A stretch of DNA of 23,207 bases, taken from positions 1 through 23,207 of the IMG/VR virus record IMGVR_UViG_3300047409_000140, one strand, 5' to 3'. This stretch comes from a virus. Shown piece after piece: positions 8,018 to 15,551 of this stretch (positions within the stretch are counted from its first letter, which is position 1; each line of letters opens with the position of its first letter). Under the pieces are notes generated by a model, which saw only the letters and a list, made by a program, of their open reading frames with translations, had not been told where the DNA came from and searched no databases. Both the position numbers and the translations under genes were made by a program.

Positions 8018-8412
8018 TCGACGATCTCCAGTCCGAGTTGGCGGTACATGAGCACCGACTTGGCGACGATCGACACGACCCGCATCGCGACGCCGGCGAT
8101 CTCCGGGTCGACGGTGGTGGTCAGCGTGAACACGTCACCGACCGCGACCAGAGGACAGTCATGCGGGAGGTCGACGGTGAACCGCGACACGGTCGTGGAG
8201 ATGTCACCGAACACGAACTGTTCCGACAGGGCGTCCGGTCGGCGCACCCGGCACGGGCCGCTGTACACGGAAGTCGAAGTGGGTGGTGTCCAGTCGCCGG
8301 TGACGGGGTCGATGCTCCCGGGCCCGGTGCCTGGCCGGTTGATCGTGCCGACGTCGACGAGGAGCGTGACCGCCAGCTGGCGGCCGGCCATCATCGCTTC
8401 TTCGACGCTCAC
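8014..8412 (-). CDS. Head-tail connector / stopper-like protein (DUF6093-like)
   Basis: 132 residues from GTG 8412 in a GTGA overlap with the preceding connector. The sequence (MAGRQLAVTLLVDVGTINRP, DPVTGDWTPP, VYSGPCRVRRP, VDLPHDCPLVAVGDVFTL, RVVSIVAKSVLMYRQLGLE) matches a widespread actinophage/actinobacterial joining protein in which the 'DP.TG.......VY.GPCRV' segment is typical. By position it should act as the head-tail stopper that closes the connector channel. The family name is from memory of the motif; the stopper role is inferred from order. Confidence 0.7.
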   Translation of the reverse strand: MSVEEAMMAGRQLAVTLLVDVGTINRPGTGPGSIDPVTGDWTPPTSTSVYSGPCRVRRPDALSEQFVFGDISTTVSRFTVDLPHDCPLVAVGDVFTLTTTVDPEIAGVAMRVVSIVAKSVLMYRQLGLEIVE

Positions 8413-8816
8413 GACCAGGCGTCCAACGGGTTCTCGATCACGATCGCCGGGTCATGCCACGGACGGATCGTGAACGCCTCCGATGCCGACGTGACCTCGG
8501 CGAGCAGATCGAGCTCGTCGTCGGTGATGTACAGCATGCCGGTGTCACCGGTCTCACGCTGGTACGAGTAGTCCTCGATCTGTTCTTGCCGTTTACCGTC
8601 GGGGTTGCGCAGAACGCGGATCACCATCGCGCACTGCACCATCACGACCAGACCAGCCGACAGCGTCGCCGCGGTGATCCGGCCAGGGACGGTCGGGTTG
8701 CGGAGCTGGATGAGCTCCCACGAGTCGTCGAGCAGTACCGACGCTTTGAGTTCTTCGGAGGTTGTGAGAGGGCGCCAGCGGGCAGCGACGTCCGTTGTGG
8801 TTGCGGGACTGTCCAT
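8409..8816 (-). CDS. Head-tail adaptor, Gp19/Gp15/Gp42-like connector
   Basis: 135 residues from ATG 8816 with GAGGAG 6 nt upstream. The N-terminal part has WRPLTTSEELKASVLLDD followed by LIQLRNP; the middle has a hydrophobic helix (GLVVMVQCAMVIRVLRNPDG) and DYSYQRETGDTGMLYITDDE. This 'RVLRNPDG...E...SYSR' pattern is that of the Gp19/Gp15/Gp42 connector family of actinophages, which bind the portal ring below the capsid. It is the first gene after the major capsid protein, the normal place for the adaptor. Confidence 0.8.
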   Translation of the reverse strand: MDSPATTTDVAARWRPLTTSEELKASVLLDDSWELIQLRNPTVPGRITAATLSAGLVVMVQCAMVIRVLRNPDGKRQEQIEDYSYQRETGDTGMLYITDDELDLLAEVTSASEAFTIRPWHDPAIVIENPLDAWS

Positions 8817-8843
8817 CTGGCGCTCCTCTCACATTTTCCTCGT

Positions 8844-8865
8844 GTCGAAACCCGTTGGTTTCGAC
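8844..8865 (-). terminator. Perfect 9-bp hairpin just after the major capsid gene
   Basis: GTCGAAACC and its exact complement GGTTTCGAC are separated by a 4-nt loop and begin 4 nt after the capsid stop codon (TAG 8872-8870). No U-run follows on the minus strand, so this is not a textbook intrinsic terminator; it could attenuate transcription or protect the 3' end of the highly expressed capsid transcript. The next ribosome binding site lies just beyond it. Confidence 0.5.
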
Positions 8866-8869
8866 TGGG

Positions 8870-10123
8870 CTAGAAGGCGGCGGTGCCCTTGGTCAGCAGC
8901 GCGAACGCGTCCGGTGAGCCCATCACGAAGCCGTAATAGGCCTCGACGAGCAGCAGCACGAGGTTCTCCTGGAACGCGGAGTGCCAGGTGGTGCCGTCGA
9001 AGTACGACGCCTCCTTGGAAATGCGCAGGCTGATGTCCATGCCGACGCCGTACGCGGCCTGGCTGTAGTCACCGATCACGCCGCGCAGCAGCGAGTCGAC
9101 GCCGCCGGCGCCGGATGCTGCGATGGTCGCCTTCGAGGTGGCTGCGGTGCCACCGGTGAGGAGCCGCTGGTCGACGGTGAACGGTGCCGCAGCTGCAGCA
9201 ACGTTCGGGGCGACCGCCGGGAACGTGATGGTGTACGGGCCACCTGCGGCGCCGGTCACGGTCACGCCGCTGTAGATGCCGCCCCACGCCTGGATCGCCG
9301 ACTGCACTGTGGTTGCGGCCGCAGCGTTGAAGGCGAGGGTTGTGGAGTTGCCACCGGACGACAGCACGAACGTGCCACCGGTCGGGACACCGTTGATCGT
9401 CACCAGCTGCACCTGGTCGCCTGCACGCCAGTACCGTCCGGAGACTCCCTTGTTGAAGAACACCGGGTACCCGGCGAGGGTGCCACCGTCGGCGCTGCCG
9501 GCTGCCGAGTTGGAGTCCTGGAAGATCGGCCGGCCCTGGGTGTCGACTGCGAGCTGGGCGTCGACCTTGAGGCGTGGGTCGGCGGCGATGCCGGTCACGT
9601 CGTAGTTCTTGTCGACGACCTTGCCAGCCGCGGTGACGATGTCAGCGTAGATGCCACCGTTGGCCTGTGTCGTGGTGCCGAGAGGCTGGGTCGATGTTGC
9701 CATCGCCAGGAAGTCGGGGAACGGGCCGGCGGCACCGGTGCGCAGCGACTTGCCGTTGATCGCGGCGTAGTCGAACGCGCGGGCGATCGCGGTCGGCAGG
9801 TCCTGTTGCATCAGGTCGTACAGGCCGGCCGGGTTGGTGTTGGCGACCTCTTCTGACACAGGGACGAGGAGGGCGACCTTCTTGCCGGTCATGATCTTCA
9901 CACCGACGCCGACCTGGGCGGCAGGCTTGACGCCGCCCTCAGCGACCCAGTCTGCGATGGGAACATCCATCGACACCGGGATCGCGGTGTTGGCATTGAC
10001 AGACAGCGGGACCTTGCGGGCCAGCTGCTGAACTGCGGATTGCTCGGTCGCCTTCGCGAAGATCGGCGCCGAGACGGTGGCTGGGAGGAGTGTTGCGTTG
10101 ACGGCGCTGAGTGCGACGGGCAT
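8870..10123 (-). CDS. Major capsid protein, HK97 fold, with inserted beta domain
   Basis: 417 residues from ATG 10123, with AAAGGA upstream and directly after the scaffold gene. Residues 1-130 show the usual capsid layout: VQQLARKVPLSVNANTAIPV, DWVAEGGVKP, a strand LLVPVSEEVA and helix LYDLMQQDLPTAIARAFDYA. The HK97 A-domain pieces PRLKVDAQLAVDTQGRPIFQ and AGYPVFFNKGVSGR (about 183-230) are followed, after an extra block, by GVDSLLRGVIGDYSQAAYGV (340-359) and the C-terminal strands. The extra block (about 238-338, including GGTFVLSSGGNSTTLAFN and GGPYTITFP) resembles the short Ig-like repeat found in phage virion proteins and lies where compact capsid proteins have only a loop. It would assemble into the icosahedral shell. 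Confidence 0.9.
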   Translation of the reverse strand: MPVALSAVNATLLPATVSAPIFAKATEQSAVQQLARKVPLSVNANTAIPVSMDVPIADWVAEGGVKPAAQVGVGVKIMTGKKVALLVPVSEEVANTNPAGLYDLMQQDLPTAIARAFDYAAINGKSLRTGAAGPFPDFLAMATSTQPLGTTTQANGGIYADIVTAAGKVVDKNYDVTGIAADPRLKVDAQLAVDTQGRPIFQDSNSAAGSADGGTLAGYPVFFNKGVSGRYWRAGDQVQLVTINGVPTGGTFVLSSGGNSTTLAFNAAAATTVQSAIQAWGGIYSGVTVTGAAGGPYTITFPAVAPNVAAAAAPFTVDQRLLTGGTAATSKATIAASGAGGVDSLLRGVIGDYSQAAYGVGMDISLRISKEASYFDGTTWHSAFQENLVLLLVEAYYGFVMGSPDAFALLTKGTAAF

Positions 10124-10154
10124 GGTGGATCGGTTCCTTTACGGGTTGGACCGC

Positions 10155-10706
10155 TCAGCCTTTGTCGAGCTGCGCGGCGATGAATTTGCCGAACTCCTGC
10201 GCGGGGTTCGTTTGACCACTGGCGGGCCGGCCACCTTGGGTGAGGTCTGGGCGCGGGGCGGGTGACGTCGAGTCGGCCGACTTCGCTAACGCAGCGAGCC
10301 GTTCGGCCTGCTTCGTGAGCGTGTCTTCGTCGGTACCGGTGAGGAACGTCTCCGCGTCGTCGGCGGAGATGTTGAACTTGGTGGCGACCTTGTAGCGCAG
10401 CGTTTCCGCTCGCGCTTCGTCGGCCTCACGCTTGGCAGCATCTCGTTCGGTGGCGAGTCGTTCCTCGGCGGTTTGCTGGGCAGCTTTCAGTGCGGCGAGC
10501 TCGGTGGCGGCGGCGGAGTTGTCCTTCGCGCGCTTCTCGTTTTCGCGTGCCTTCTGCTTCCAGAACTCAACCGTGTCGGTCGGCTTCGTCTCGGTCCCGT
10601 CGTTGGCGCCGGGTGCCGCGGTTCCCCCAGTGCCGTCTGCTCCCGTTGCGGGCGGTGGCGGCGCTGTGGTGGTGGTCGTGGTACCTGTTCCTGCGGTGTC
10701 GGTCAT
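10155..10706 (-). CDS. Scaffolding protein
   Basis: 183 residues from ATG 10706, behind GGGAG. A Thr/Pro/Gly-rich disordered N-terminus (1-45) leads into a long charged helix (about 48-115: VEFWKQKARENEKRAKDNSA, AAQQTAEERLATERDAAKRE) suited to coiled coil, then YKVATKFNISADDAETFLTG and a short C-terminal segment AQEFGKFIAAQLDKG likely to touch the capsid protein. This layout and the position just before the capsid gene are characteristic of siphoviral scaffolds, which guide procapsid assembly and leave before DNA packaging. A CCCG-AAA-CGGG mini-hairpin overlaps its Shine-Dalgarno sequence and might limit its translation. Confidence 0.88.
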   Translation of the reverse strand: MTDTAGTGTTTTTTAPPPPATGADGTGGTAAPGANDGTETKPTDTVEFWKQKARENEKRAKDNSAAATELAALKAAQQTAEERLATERDAAKREADEARAETLRYKVATKFNISADDAETFLTGTDEDTLTKQAERLAALAKSADSTSPAPRPDLTQGGRPASGQTNPAQEFGKFIAAQLDKG

Positions 10707-10766
10707 TGCAGTGTTCTCCCGTTTCGGGTTTGCCGGTGCCGTTGCGGCCCCGGAGAATTTGCGGCT

Positions 10767-11537
10767 TCAAGCTGCGAAGCCAGCTGTGCGCAACATGGCG
10801 ATCGCCGCGGCGCGGTCGTCGGTGCTGGCAACGATCTGTTCGGGCATTCGTCGTCCGCTGGTGGAGGTGGCGGCGAGCTCGAGGTTGGACAGGTCTGCCG
10901 ATCCGATGTGCGGTGTTGCTTCGACGAAGTCGCCGGCGTGGTGACGTGTCGTCGGTGTGTGGATGCAGTGGCAGCGCGGGTGGCGTGCGAACCCGGTGTT
11001 GTACCGGAAGAACTTGCCGGACAGGACCAGGCATCTCGTGCATGCCTTGCCGCCGGTCGAGCGGATGTAGCCGTCGATGTCGGGGCGGACGGTGATCCCG
11101 ACTGTGACGGCTGATCGGGCGATATCGCCGATCGTGGTCTGTGTGACCATGTCGAGCCAGCGGCCACCCTGGGCGAGCGCATCGATCGTTGACATCTGGG
11201 TGCGGGCCGTCTTGGCTTCGAACACTGCGCCTTGCAGCAGCCCGGCGAGTGGCCTGCCGTCGGCTGCGGTGCCGGCGAATCCTCGAGACCGCACCAGTGC
11301 CGCTGGCCGGTCGGGTTGAGCGGTCTCGGCGAGCACCGCGGCCATGTACGGTTCGGCGAGGTTCGCTGCGGCGAGTTGGCCGGCGACGACTAGAGCGACG
11401 AGCGACCGTTCGATCTGGGTCCAGGAGGCGTCGAAGTCGTCGCCCATCCGGGCCCAGACTCGATGCGCGGCGAGGGAGGTCGTGTTGGCGAGTCGGGTCT
11501 GGGCCTGATGGTGGTCAGCTGCCGCTTGGGGCAGCAT
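10767..11537 (-). CDS. MuF-like head morphogenesis / capsid maturation protein
   Basis: 256 residues from ATG 11537, overlapping the portal's end by 23 nt. The N-terminal 150 residues are helical and Ala-rich. The C-terminal part has KACTRCLVLSGKFFRYNTGF followed by ARHPRCHCIH, the Cys-Cys / 'HP.C.C' signature of the MuF domain (phage Mu F, SPP1 gp7), minor head proteins bound to the portal inside the capsid and often ejected with DNA. It lies between portal and scaffold as is usual. The frame is open further upstream but that part sits wholly within the portal gene and has the residue make-up of a shadow frame. Confidence 0.85.
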   Translation of the reverse strand: MLPQAAADHHQAQTRLANTTSLAAHRVWARMGDDFDASWTQIERSLVALVVAGQLAAANLAEPYMAAVLAETAQPDRPAALVRSRGFAGTAADGRPLAGLLQGAVFEAKTARTQMSTIDALAQGGRWLDMVTQTTIGDIARSAVTVGITVRPDIDGYIRSTGGKACTRCLVLSGKFFRYNTGFARHPRCHCIHTPTTRHHAGDFVEATPHIGSADLSNLELAATSTSGRRMPEQIVASTDDRAAAIAMLRTAGFAA

Positions 11538-12936
11538 TCGGGACCGGCGTGGCCGGTGGTGTCGTGAGGCTGGTGGCGAGCTGCTTGAGGAGCGGGTCGG
11601 CGGCTTCGGCTTCGATGTACGCCTTCTCTCGTTCCTTGCGGGCGTCGGACCAGCCGAGCTCGTCCCAGCCGCCCTCGCGGGACAGGATCGCTTTGCCGCC
11701 GGTGAGCTTCTGGATCCCGTCGACCCTCGACGCATATGTCGGGGTTGCGGCGTCGAACCATTCGACCTTGATTCGGTCACCGGTTTCGGGCCATTGCTTG
11801 TCGCGGATCCGCATCGCATAGGCCATCACCCGGCCGAGCTGGTCGCCGGCTGATGACATCTTGCGTTCGGCACGCTTGACGAGTCGGGCTTCGTCGGCGC
11901 GGATCCCGTCAGCCGATGGTGGGTTGGCGGTGTTCTGCCCCATGTAGCGCATCGGGAGCCCGTAGAGGCCGGCGACCAGGGCCGCGTAGTGCATCGTGGT
12001 TTCGTGGAAGTTGCGGAGATCCGACGCCGAGAACTGGCCGACCTTGGCGTCCTTGTTCTGGGTGCCCCAGATCGCCCCGAAGTAGGCCTGCCACACTGGG
12101 AGCGGGTCGCCGTTCTGATCGACGAAATCGCCTTTGGACATTCCGAGCACCCAGCGTTGCGGCACCGAATGGGTTTCGGAGGCGACCTGCAGGTTGGTGA
12201 GCGTGCGGCAGGCGGCGTCGCTGAGCGAGATCGAGTCTGCCATCTCGGAGATCCCGATCCAGCGACCGGAGCGGCGACGGTTGAAGAACGGCACGATCGG
12301 TACCCGGCCGATGTTGTGAGCGTCGCGGTCCGTTTCCATCCACTCGTCGCCGTCGAGTTTGAACCATCGGGTCATGTTCGGCTCGTAGAGCGTCGCGTAC
12401 TTCGGTGTGATGCTCTGCAGGCTCCAGTCGATCGTCCCGTCCGCGGTTGGGGCGGGGTTGTCGCCGTACAGCTTCAACGCGCATGTCACTCGGCGCTGGC
12501 GCGGGTCGACCTGCACGGCCATTTCCATCGGTGACTCGACGACGATCAGCGGATGGTCGGGGTCGTCTTCGTTGCTGCCGATCGACAGGAACCCTCGCCC
12601 GAACACGAGCGAGTCGAGCATCGTCAGATGGAACTCGCTGTCGAGATTGTTGGCGTCCCACAGCTCACGCAGATCCTTGGAAGCGAGATCGTCGCCGCCA
12701 CGGATGAACGACTTCACATCGCAACGCTCCTCGATCGACTCGACCACCAGCCGCGGCCAGTTGACGATCGTCTCGAGGTATTGCATGTCCGACGGCACAG
12801 CGATCCCGAAGCGGCGCAGCCGGTGTGTCCCTTCGTAGTAGGCGTCGTGGCGTTGATCGGCGACCTGGGTGATAGCGAGCTCGGCCGACAGGGTTGTGAT
12901 CAGATCTTGCGCATTCTGCGGGTCTGGGGTTGCCAA
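11515..12936 (-). CDS. Portal protein (SPP1 Gp6-like)
   Basis: 473 residues starting at TTG 12936, supported by a strong GGAGGTG site 7 nt upstream and by no better start nearby. The sequence contains YYEGTHRLRRFGIAVPSDMQ, VNWPRLVVESIEERCDVKSF, DSLVFGRGFLSIG and PMRYMGQNTANPPSADGIRA with a following helix EARLVKRAERKM: the conserved elements of the siphoviral portal family, including the 'NP.SADAIRAAE..LV..AE' stretch. Twelve copies form the channel at one capsid vertex for DNA entry and exit. The large terminase genes lie just upstream and the MuF gene overlaps its end. The C-terminus is Pro/Ala-rich and probably disordered. Confidence 0.92.
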   Translation of the reverse strand: MATPDPQNAQDLITTLSAELAITQVADQRHDAYYEGTHRLRRFGIAVPSDMQYLETIVNWPRLVVESIEERCDVKSFIRGGDDLASKDLRELWDANNLDSEFHLTMLDSLVFGRGFLSIGSNEDDPDHPLIVVESPMEMAVQVDPRQRRVTCALKLYGDNPAPTADGTIDWSLQSITPKYATLYEPNMTRWFKLDGDEWMETDRDAHNIGRVPIVPFFNRRRSGRWIGISEMADSISLSDAACRTLTNLQVASETHSVPQRWVLGMSKGDFVDQNGDPLPVWQAYFGAIWGTQNKDAKVGQFSASDLRNFHETTMHYAALVAGLYGLPMRYMGQNTANPPSADGIRADEARLVKRAERKMSSAGDQLGRVMAYAMRIRDKQWPETGDRIKVEWFDAATPTYASRVDGIQKLTGGKAILSREGGWDELGWSDARKEREKAYIEAEAADPLLKQLATSLTTPPATPVPNAAPSGS

Positions 12937-12942
12937 CGAAGT

Positions 12943-13545
12943 TCACCTCCAGACGGTCATGCGTGTATCTACGTCTTCGCCCCATCGTGCCGCCCGGGCG
13001 TCCGCGGCGGCCTCGTGGCACAGCGCCGAAGCCATCGCCAGATCGATCTTCTGATCCTCCGACGGCTTGCCGAGGATGTAGCGATCCCCTGGCTTGGCCA
13101 TCTTGCGGGCGTTGGCGATGTGGATCCCGGTCATCTGGCAGCCGTCGTGGGTCAGCGTGCCGGTGGTCAGATCGGTGACGAACCGTTCGAGCATCGCGAA
13201 CACCACCGGGATCCGTGTCGAGCCACGACCGGTGTCCCACTCGATCACGTGCTCTTCGCCGAACTCGAGCGCCCACTCCTCGATCTCCGATTGCCAGTCG
13301 CGCGGGTCGCAATAGAACCGTTCGACTTCGCACTGGGTGAAGATCTCGTGCACGGCGGCGTGCACTTCGCTGCGCGGGATCCGATGGTTCGGCCATTCGG
13401 CCGGATTCCAATAGGTCGGTCGGGCGTCGGGCCCGTACGTCGGGGTGAATTGGTAGGCGTCGACTGTTTCCAACCGGATCGCTGTCCAGTCGCCTGTCGT
13501 TGATCCGTCGAAGCCGCCGCACACCTGCAGCCGACCTCGACTCAC
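12943..13545 (-). CDS. terL: Large terminase, nuclease half (separate gene)
   Basis: 200 residues from GTG 13545, in a GTGA overlap with the stop of the ATPase half. It holds the RNase H-fold nuclease that cuts concatemeric DNA during packaging. The acidic residues of that fold are present: D13 in CGGFDGSTTGDWTAI, D80 in VERFYCDPRDW and D168 in DQKIDLAMASALCHEA. The sequence between them (YQFTPTYGPDARPTYWNPAE, DTGRGSTRIPVVFAMLERF, ILGKPSEDQKID) follows the order seen in one-piece actinophage terminases. No ATPase motif is present, so it must work with the product of the preceding gene. The frame extends 14 codons further upstream but inside the ATPase gene. Confidence 0.88.
   Translation of the reverse strand: MSRGRLQVCGGFDGSTTGDWTAIRLETVDAYQFTPTYGPDARPTYWNPAEWPNHRIPRSEVHAAVHEIFTQCEVERFYCDPRDWQSEIEEWALEFGEEHVIEWDTGRGSTRIPVVFAMLERFVTDLTTGTLTHDGCQMTGIHIANARKMAKPGDRYILGKPSEDQKIDLAMASALCHEAAADARAARWGEDVDTRMTVWR
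12944..12950 (-). promoter_or_regulatory. Strong Shine-Dalgarno site fixing the portal TTG start
   Basis: GGAGGTG on the minus strand lies 7 nt before TTG 12936 and contains the start of the terminase nuclease stop codon. It is the best ribosome binding site in the window and decides in favour of a rare TTG start for the portal gene. Confidence 0.75.
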
Positions 13546-14600
13546 GCTGCCTCTTCCTGCCGGTGGTTTCGGGCCTGGCGGTCCCACAACCCTTCGGCGA
13601 GCCAGGTGCCGGAGCCGGGCACGATCCGGTTCCCGAAGAACCGCTCGGCCTGGCCCGGGTCACGAGCGACAAGTGTCGCTGCGACCGATTCGATCGAGTC
13701 GAGATCGACCCACCACGACCCCGAGTAGTTGAACGCGTGGATCTTGCGGCGCTCTTCCTTGTTGCGATACGACAGATTCGCCGGCGGCTTGCGGTAGTGG
13801 ATGAAGGTTCCCGGTGTCAGATCCTCGAACGTCTCCTGCGCGGTCGACTGCTCCGACGGATCCCAACAGTTCGTCGTCTGCATCGTCCGGCCGCCCATGC
13901 CGGCAGCGCCACGCATCTGCGTGTCGGCCATCCCGTGCAACTTGTTCGTCTTCGTGTACAACCCCGACTCGTCGTTGAGCACGAACGTCACCGGGTTACC
14001 CAACCTCGAGTTCGCCGACGACGTCACCGGGGCGATCTCGCCGGCGTTCGGCAGAGCGATGAACCCTTCGGTGACCCGCATCAGATCGGCGAGCGGACCA
14101 CCCTTGATCATCGCCTTCAACGGGTTGTACACGTTCGCGACCTGATCCTCCGACGTCGCCGTCATCTGGATCAGCGGCGTCGGCCACGGCATGCCCATCG
14201 GCTCACCCGGATCGTACGAATACTCCCACCCGCAACCACACCCGTGGTCCCGGCACGAGTAGCCGTCACCGATACCGGCCCAACCGGCGAACAGCACCGG
14301 GCCCACACCCTCGGCGGCAACCACCGTTGCCGACCACGGACCCTTCCCCGACTTCTGCGGCCCGACGATCAACGACCGGAAATGCTCGAACGCCGGACCG
14401 AGCACCGGATTGTCCGGCACCCACTCCGCTTCGCGCTTCACCCGATAGTGATTCACCGTCGACCACAGCTGCCAGTCGGCCATCATGAACGGCTCACCCT
14501 TGCGGAACCCGTCCGGAACGATGCAATGCGCCTCGATCCACGACGGCACAACCCACAGCGTCGGCCAACCTACGACGTAGCCGTCATCCTCCTGAGCCAT
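13542..14600 (-). CDS. terL: Large terminase, ATPase half (separate gene)
   Basis: 352 residues from ATG 14600 (GTG 14603 is also possible), overlapping the small terminase end by 17 nt. This is the packaging motor ATPase. Walker A is GPQKSGKG (about 80-87), Walker B is VTFVLNDE (about 204-211) with the catalytic Glu, and the coupling motif TTN lies near 242-244. The N-terminal PFMMADWQLWSTVN is the adenine-binding region. A Cys/His cluster, CRDHGCGCGW, lies between the Walker motifs. The protein ends at FFGNRIVPGSGTWLAEGLWD plus about a dozen residues, exactly where the nuclease begins in one-piece terminases; the nuclease is the next gene. Confidence 0.9.
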   Translation of the reverse strand: MAQEDDGYVVGWPTLWVVPSWIEAHCIVPDGFRKGEPFMMADWQLWSTVNHYRVKREAEWVPDNPVLGPAFEHFRSLIVGPQKSGKGPWSATVVAAEGVGPVLFAGWAGIGDGYSCRDHGCGCGWEYSYDPGEPMGMPWPTPLIQMTATSEDQVANVYNPLKAMIKGGPLADLMRVTEGFIALPNAGEIAPVTSSANSRLGNPVTFVLNDESGLYTKTNKLHGMADTQMRGAAGMGGRTMQTTNCWDPSEQSTAQETFEDLTPGTFIHYRKPPANLSYRNKEERRKIHAFNYSGSWWVDLDSIESVAATLVARDPGQAERFFGNRIVPGSGTWLAEGLWDRQARNHRQEEAA

Positions 14601-15117
14601 CACGCACCAACTTCAACCGCTCTTTCGGCGACAACCCCGACGCCGGTCGAGGCGCCGCCGGCGTGCCCGGCACGTCACCCACAGGGACCGCCTTCGGGGC
14701 CTGCCCGATCCGCCAGCGCAACATGCGCATCCCCACCGGAGTGATCCCCAACCCGTCGGCGTACTGGCGGACCAGATTCCTGACACCGACCGTCGCGCTC
14801 GGCCCCTCGGCCTCAGCCAGATAGCGGACGTACATCGCCACCTGCTCCGTCAAATCGCCAGCACGTTCCCACTGCAACGCCTGCGGACGCTTCCACTGCC
14901 GACGCCACAACACCGACTCCCGCGCCGACGCCCTCGACAACGGCCACGCCGGCGGATTCCCACCACGACCCTCACGAGGCAACGTCACCCAATCACCATC
15001 GTCGAGCACCGCCGGCCGCCCAGCAGCAACCCGACGAGCAGCACGATCCTTCGCCTGCGACTGCTCAGCCGGCGGCCGACCAGCACCAGGACGAAGACCA
15101 CCCGACGGCACAATCAA
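14584..15117 (-). CDS. terS: Small terminase subunit
   Basis: 177 residues. The start at TTG 15117 makes a TTGA overlap with the HNH stop and has GAGGGTGG upstream; GTG 15111 is an alternative. The N-terminus (GLRPGAGRPPAEQSQAKDRA) is basic and probably binds DNA; the middle holds the conserved 'W..P....W' stretch (RRQWKRPQALQWE) and a helical oligomerisation region (LTEQVAMYVRYLAEAEGPSA, VRNLVRQYADGLGITPVGMR). The C-terminus (GLSPKERLKLVRDG) would touch the ATPase. Size and position directly before the large terminase support a DNA-recognition subunit of the packaging machine. Confidence 0.85.
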   Translation of the reverse strand: MIVPSGGLRPGAGRPPAEQSQAKDRAARRVAAGRPAVLDDGDWVTLPREGRGGNPPAWPLSRASARESVLWRRQWKRPQALQWERAGDLTEQVAMYVRYLAEAEGPSATVGVRNLVRQYADGLGITPVGMRMLRWRIGQAPKAVPVGDVPGTPAAPRPASGLSPKERLKLVRDGSGG

Positions 15118-15551
15118 ACACCACCCTCAACACCACTTTGATTGCCACGCACATCCGAGCGGCCTACTGAACGCCCAGGAGGTTGGGTGAGGGGTGGGGG
15201 TGATCCCCCTGGGTGGGCGAGTTGTCCGCCTTGTCGGTCGGAGCATGGTCGGCAGTGGACTCGGTCGGCCACGCTGGTGGGGTCGATTGATCGTGGTGTG
15301 CTGTGGTCGGCGACCATGCGTGTTGGGTCTGTCATCAGGTCACCGCAGTCGGGGCAGTTGGTGCCGATGGCTTGCTGGATGAGGTGTGCTCGGCGTTGTT
15401 GGTGTTGCCAGCCGAGGCCTTGTTCGGTGGTGGTTCCACGTTGTTGGCGTCGCACGGCGCGGCAGGCTGGGCAGCGGCCTTTGTCGACGATGGTGGGGCA
15501 CGAGCCGGTGTGCGCTTCGCAGCCGATGCAGGGACAGACGTGCCTCGTCAT
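15114..15551 (-). CDS. HNH endonuclease next to terminase
   Basis: 145 residues from ATG 15551 in an ATGA overlap with the metalloprotease-like gene. The N-terminus carries a Cys cluster (C6, C8, C11, C18, C27, C30: CPCIGC ... GRCPAC) followed by GWQHQQRRAHLI. The HNH core has CPDCG (66-70), the DH pair at 82-83 in MVADHSTPRS and CRPC (100-103). The residue after the last CxxC, often Asn or His in HNH enzymes, is Ser here (CSDRQGG). HNH proteins beside the small terminase are known in cos-type phages (HK97 gp74), where they assist terminase cleavage; such a role is inferred. The last 35 residues are Pro/Gly-rich. Confidence 0.85.
   Translation of the reverse strand: MTRHVCPCIGCEAHTGSCPTIVDKGRCPACRAVRRQQRGTTTEQGLGWQHQQRRAHLIQQAIGTNCPDCGDLMTDPTRMVADHSTPRSIDPTSVADRVHCRPCSDRQGGQLAHPGGSPPPLTQPPGRSVGRSDVRGNQSGVEGGV

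Noticed and set aside
11538-11819. Longer version of the MuF-like gene starting near 11819
   Set aside because: The extension lies inside the portal C-terminus in another frame and reads as Arg/Ser/Pro-rich shadow sequence.
13500-14744. Plus-strand ORF of 414 codons across the terminase genes
   Set aside because: Antisense to clear Walker motifs in the large terminase; composition rich in Arg/His/Pro is that of a shadow frame in high-GC DNA.
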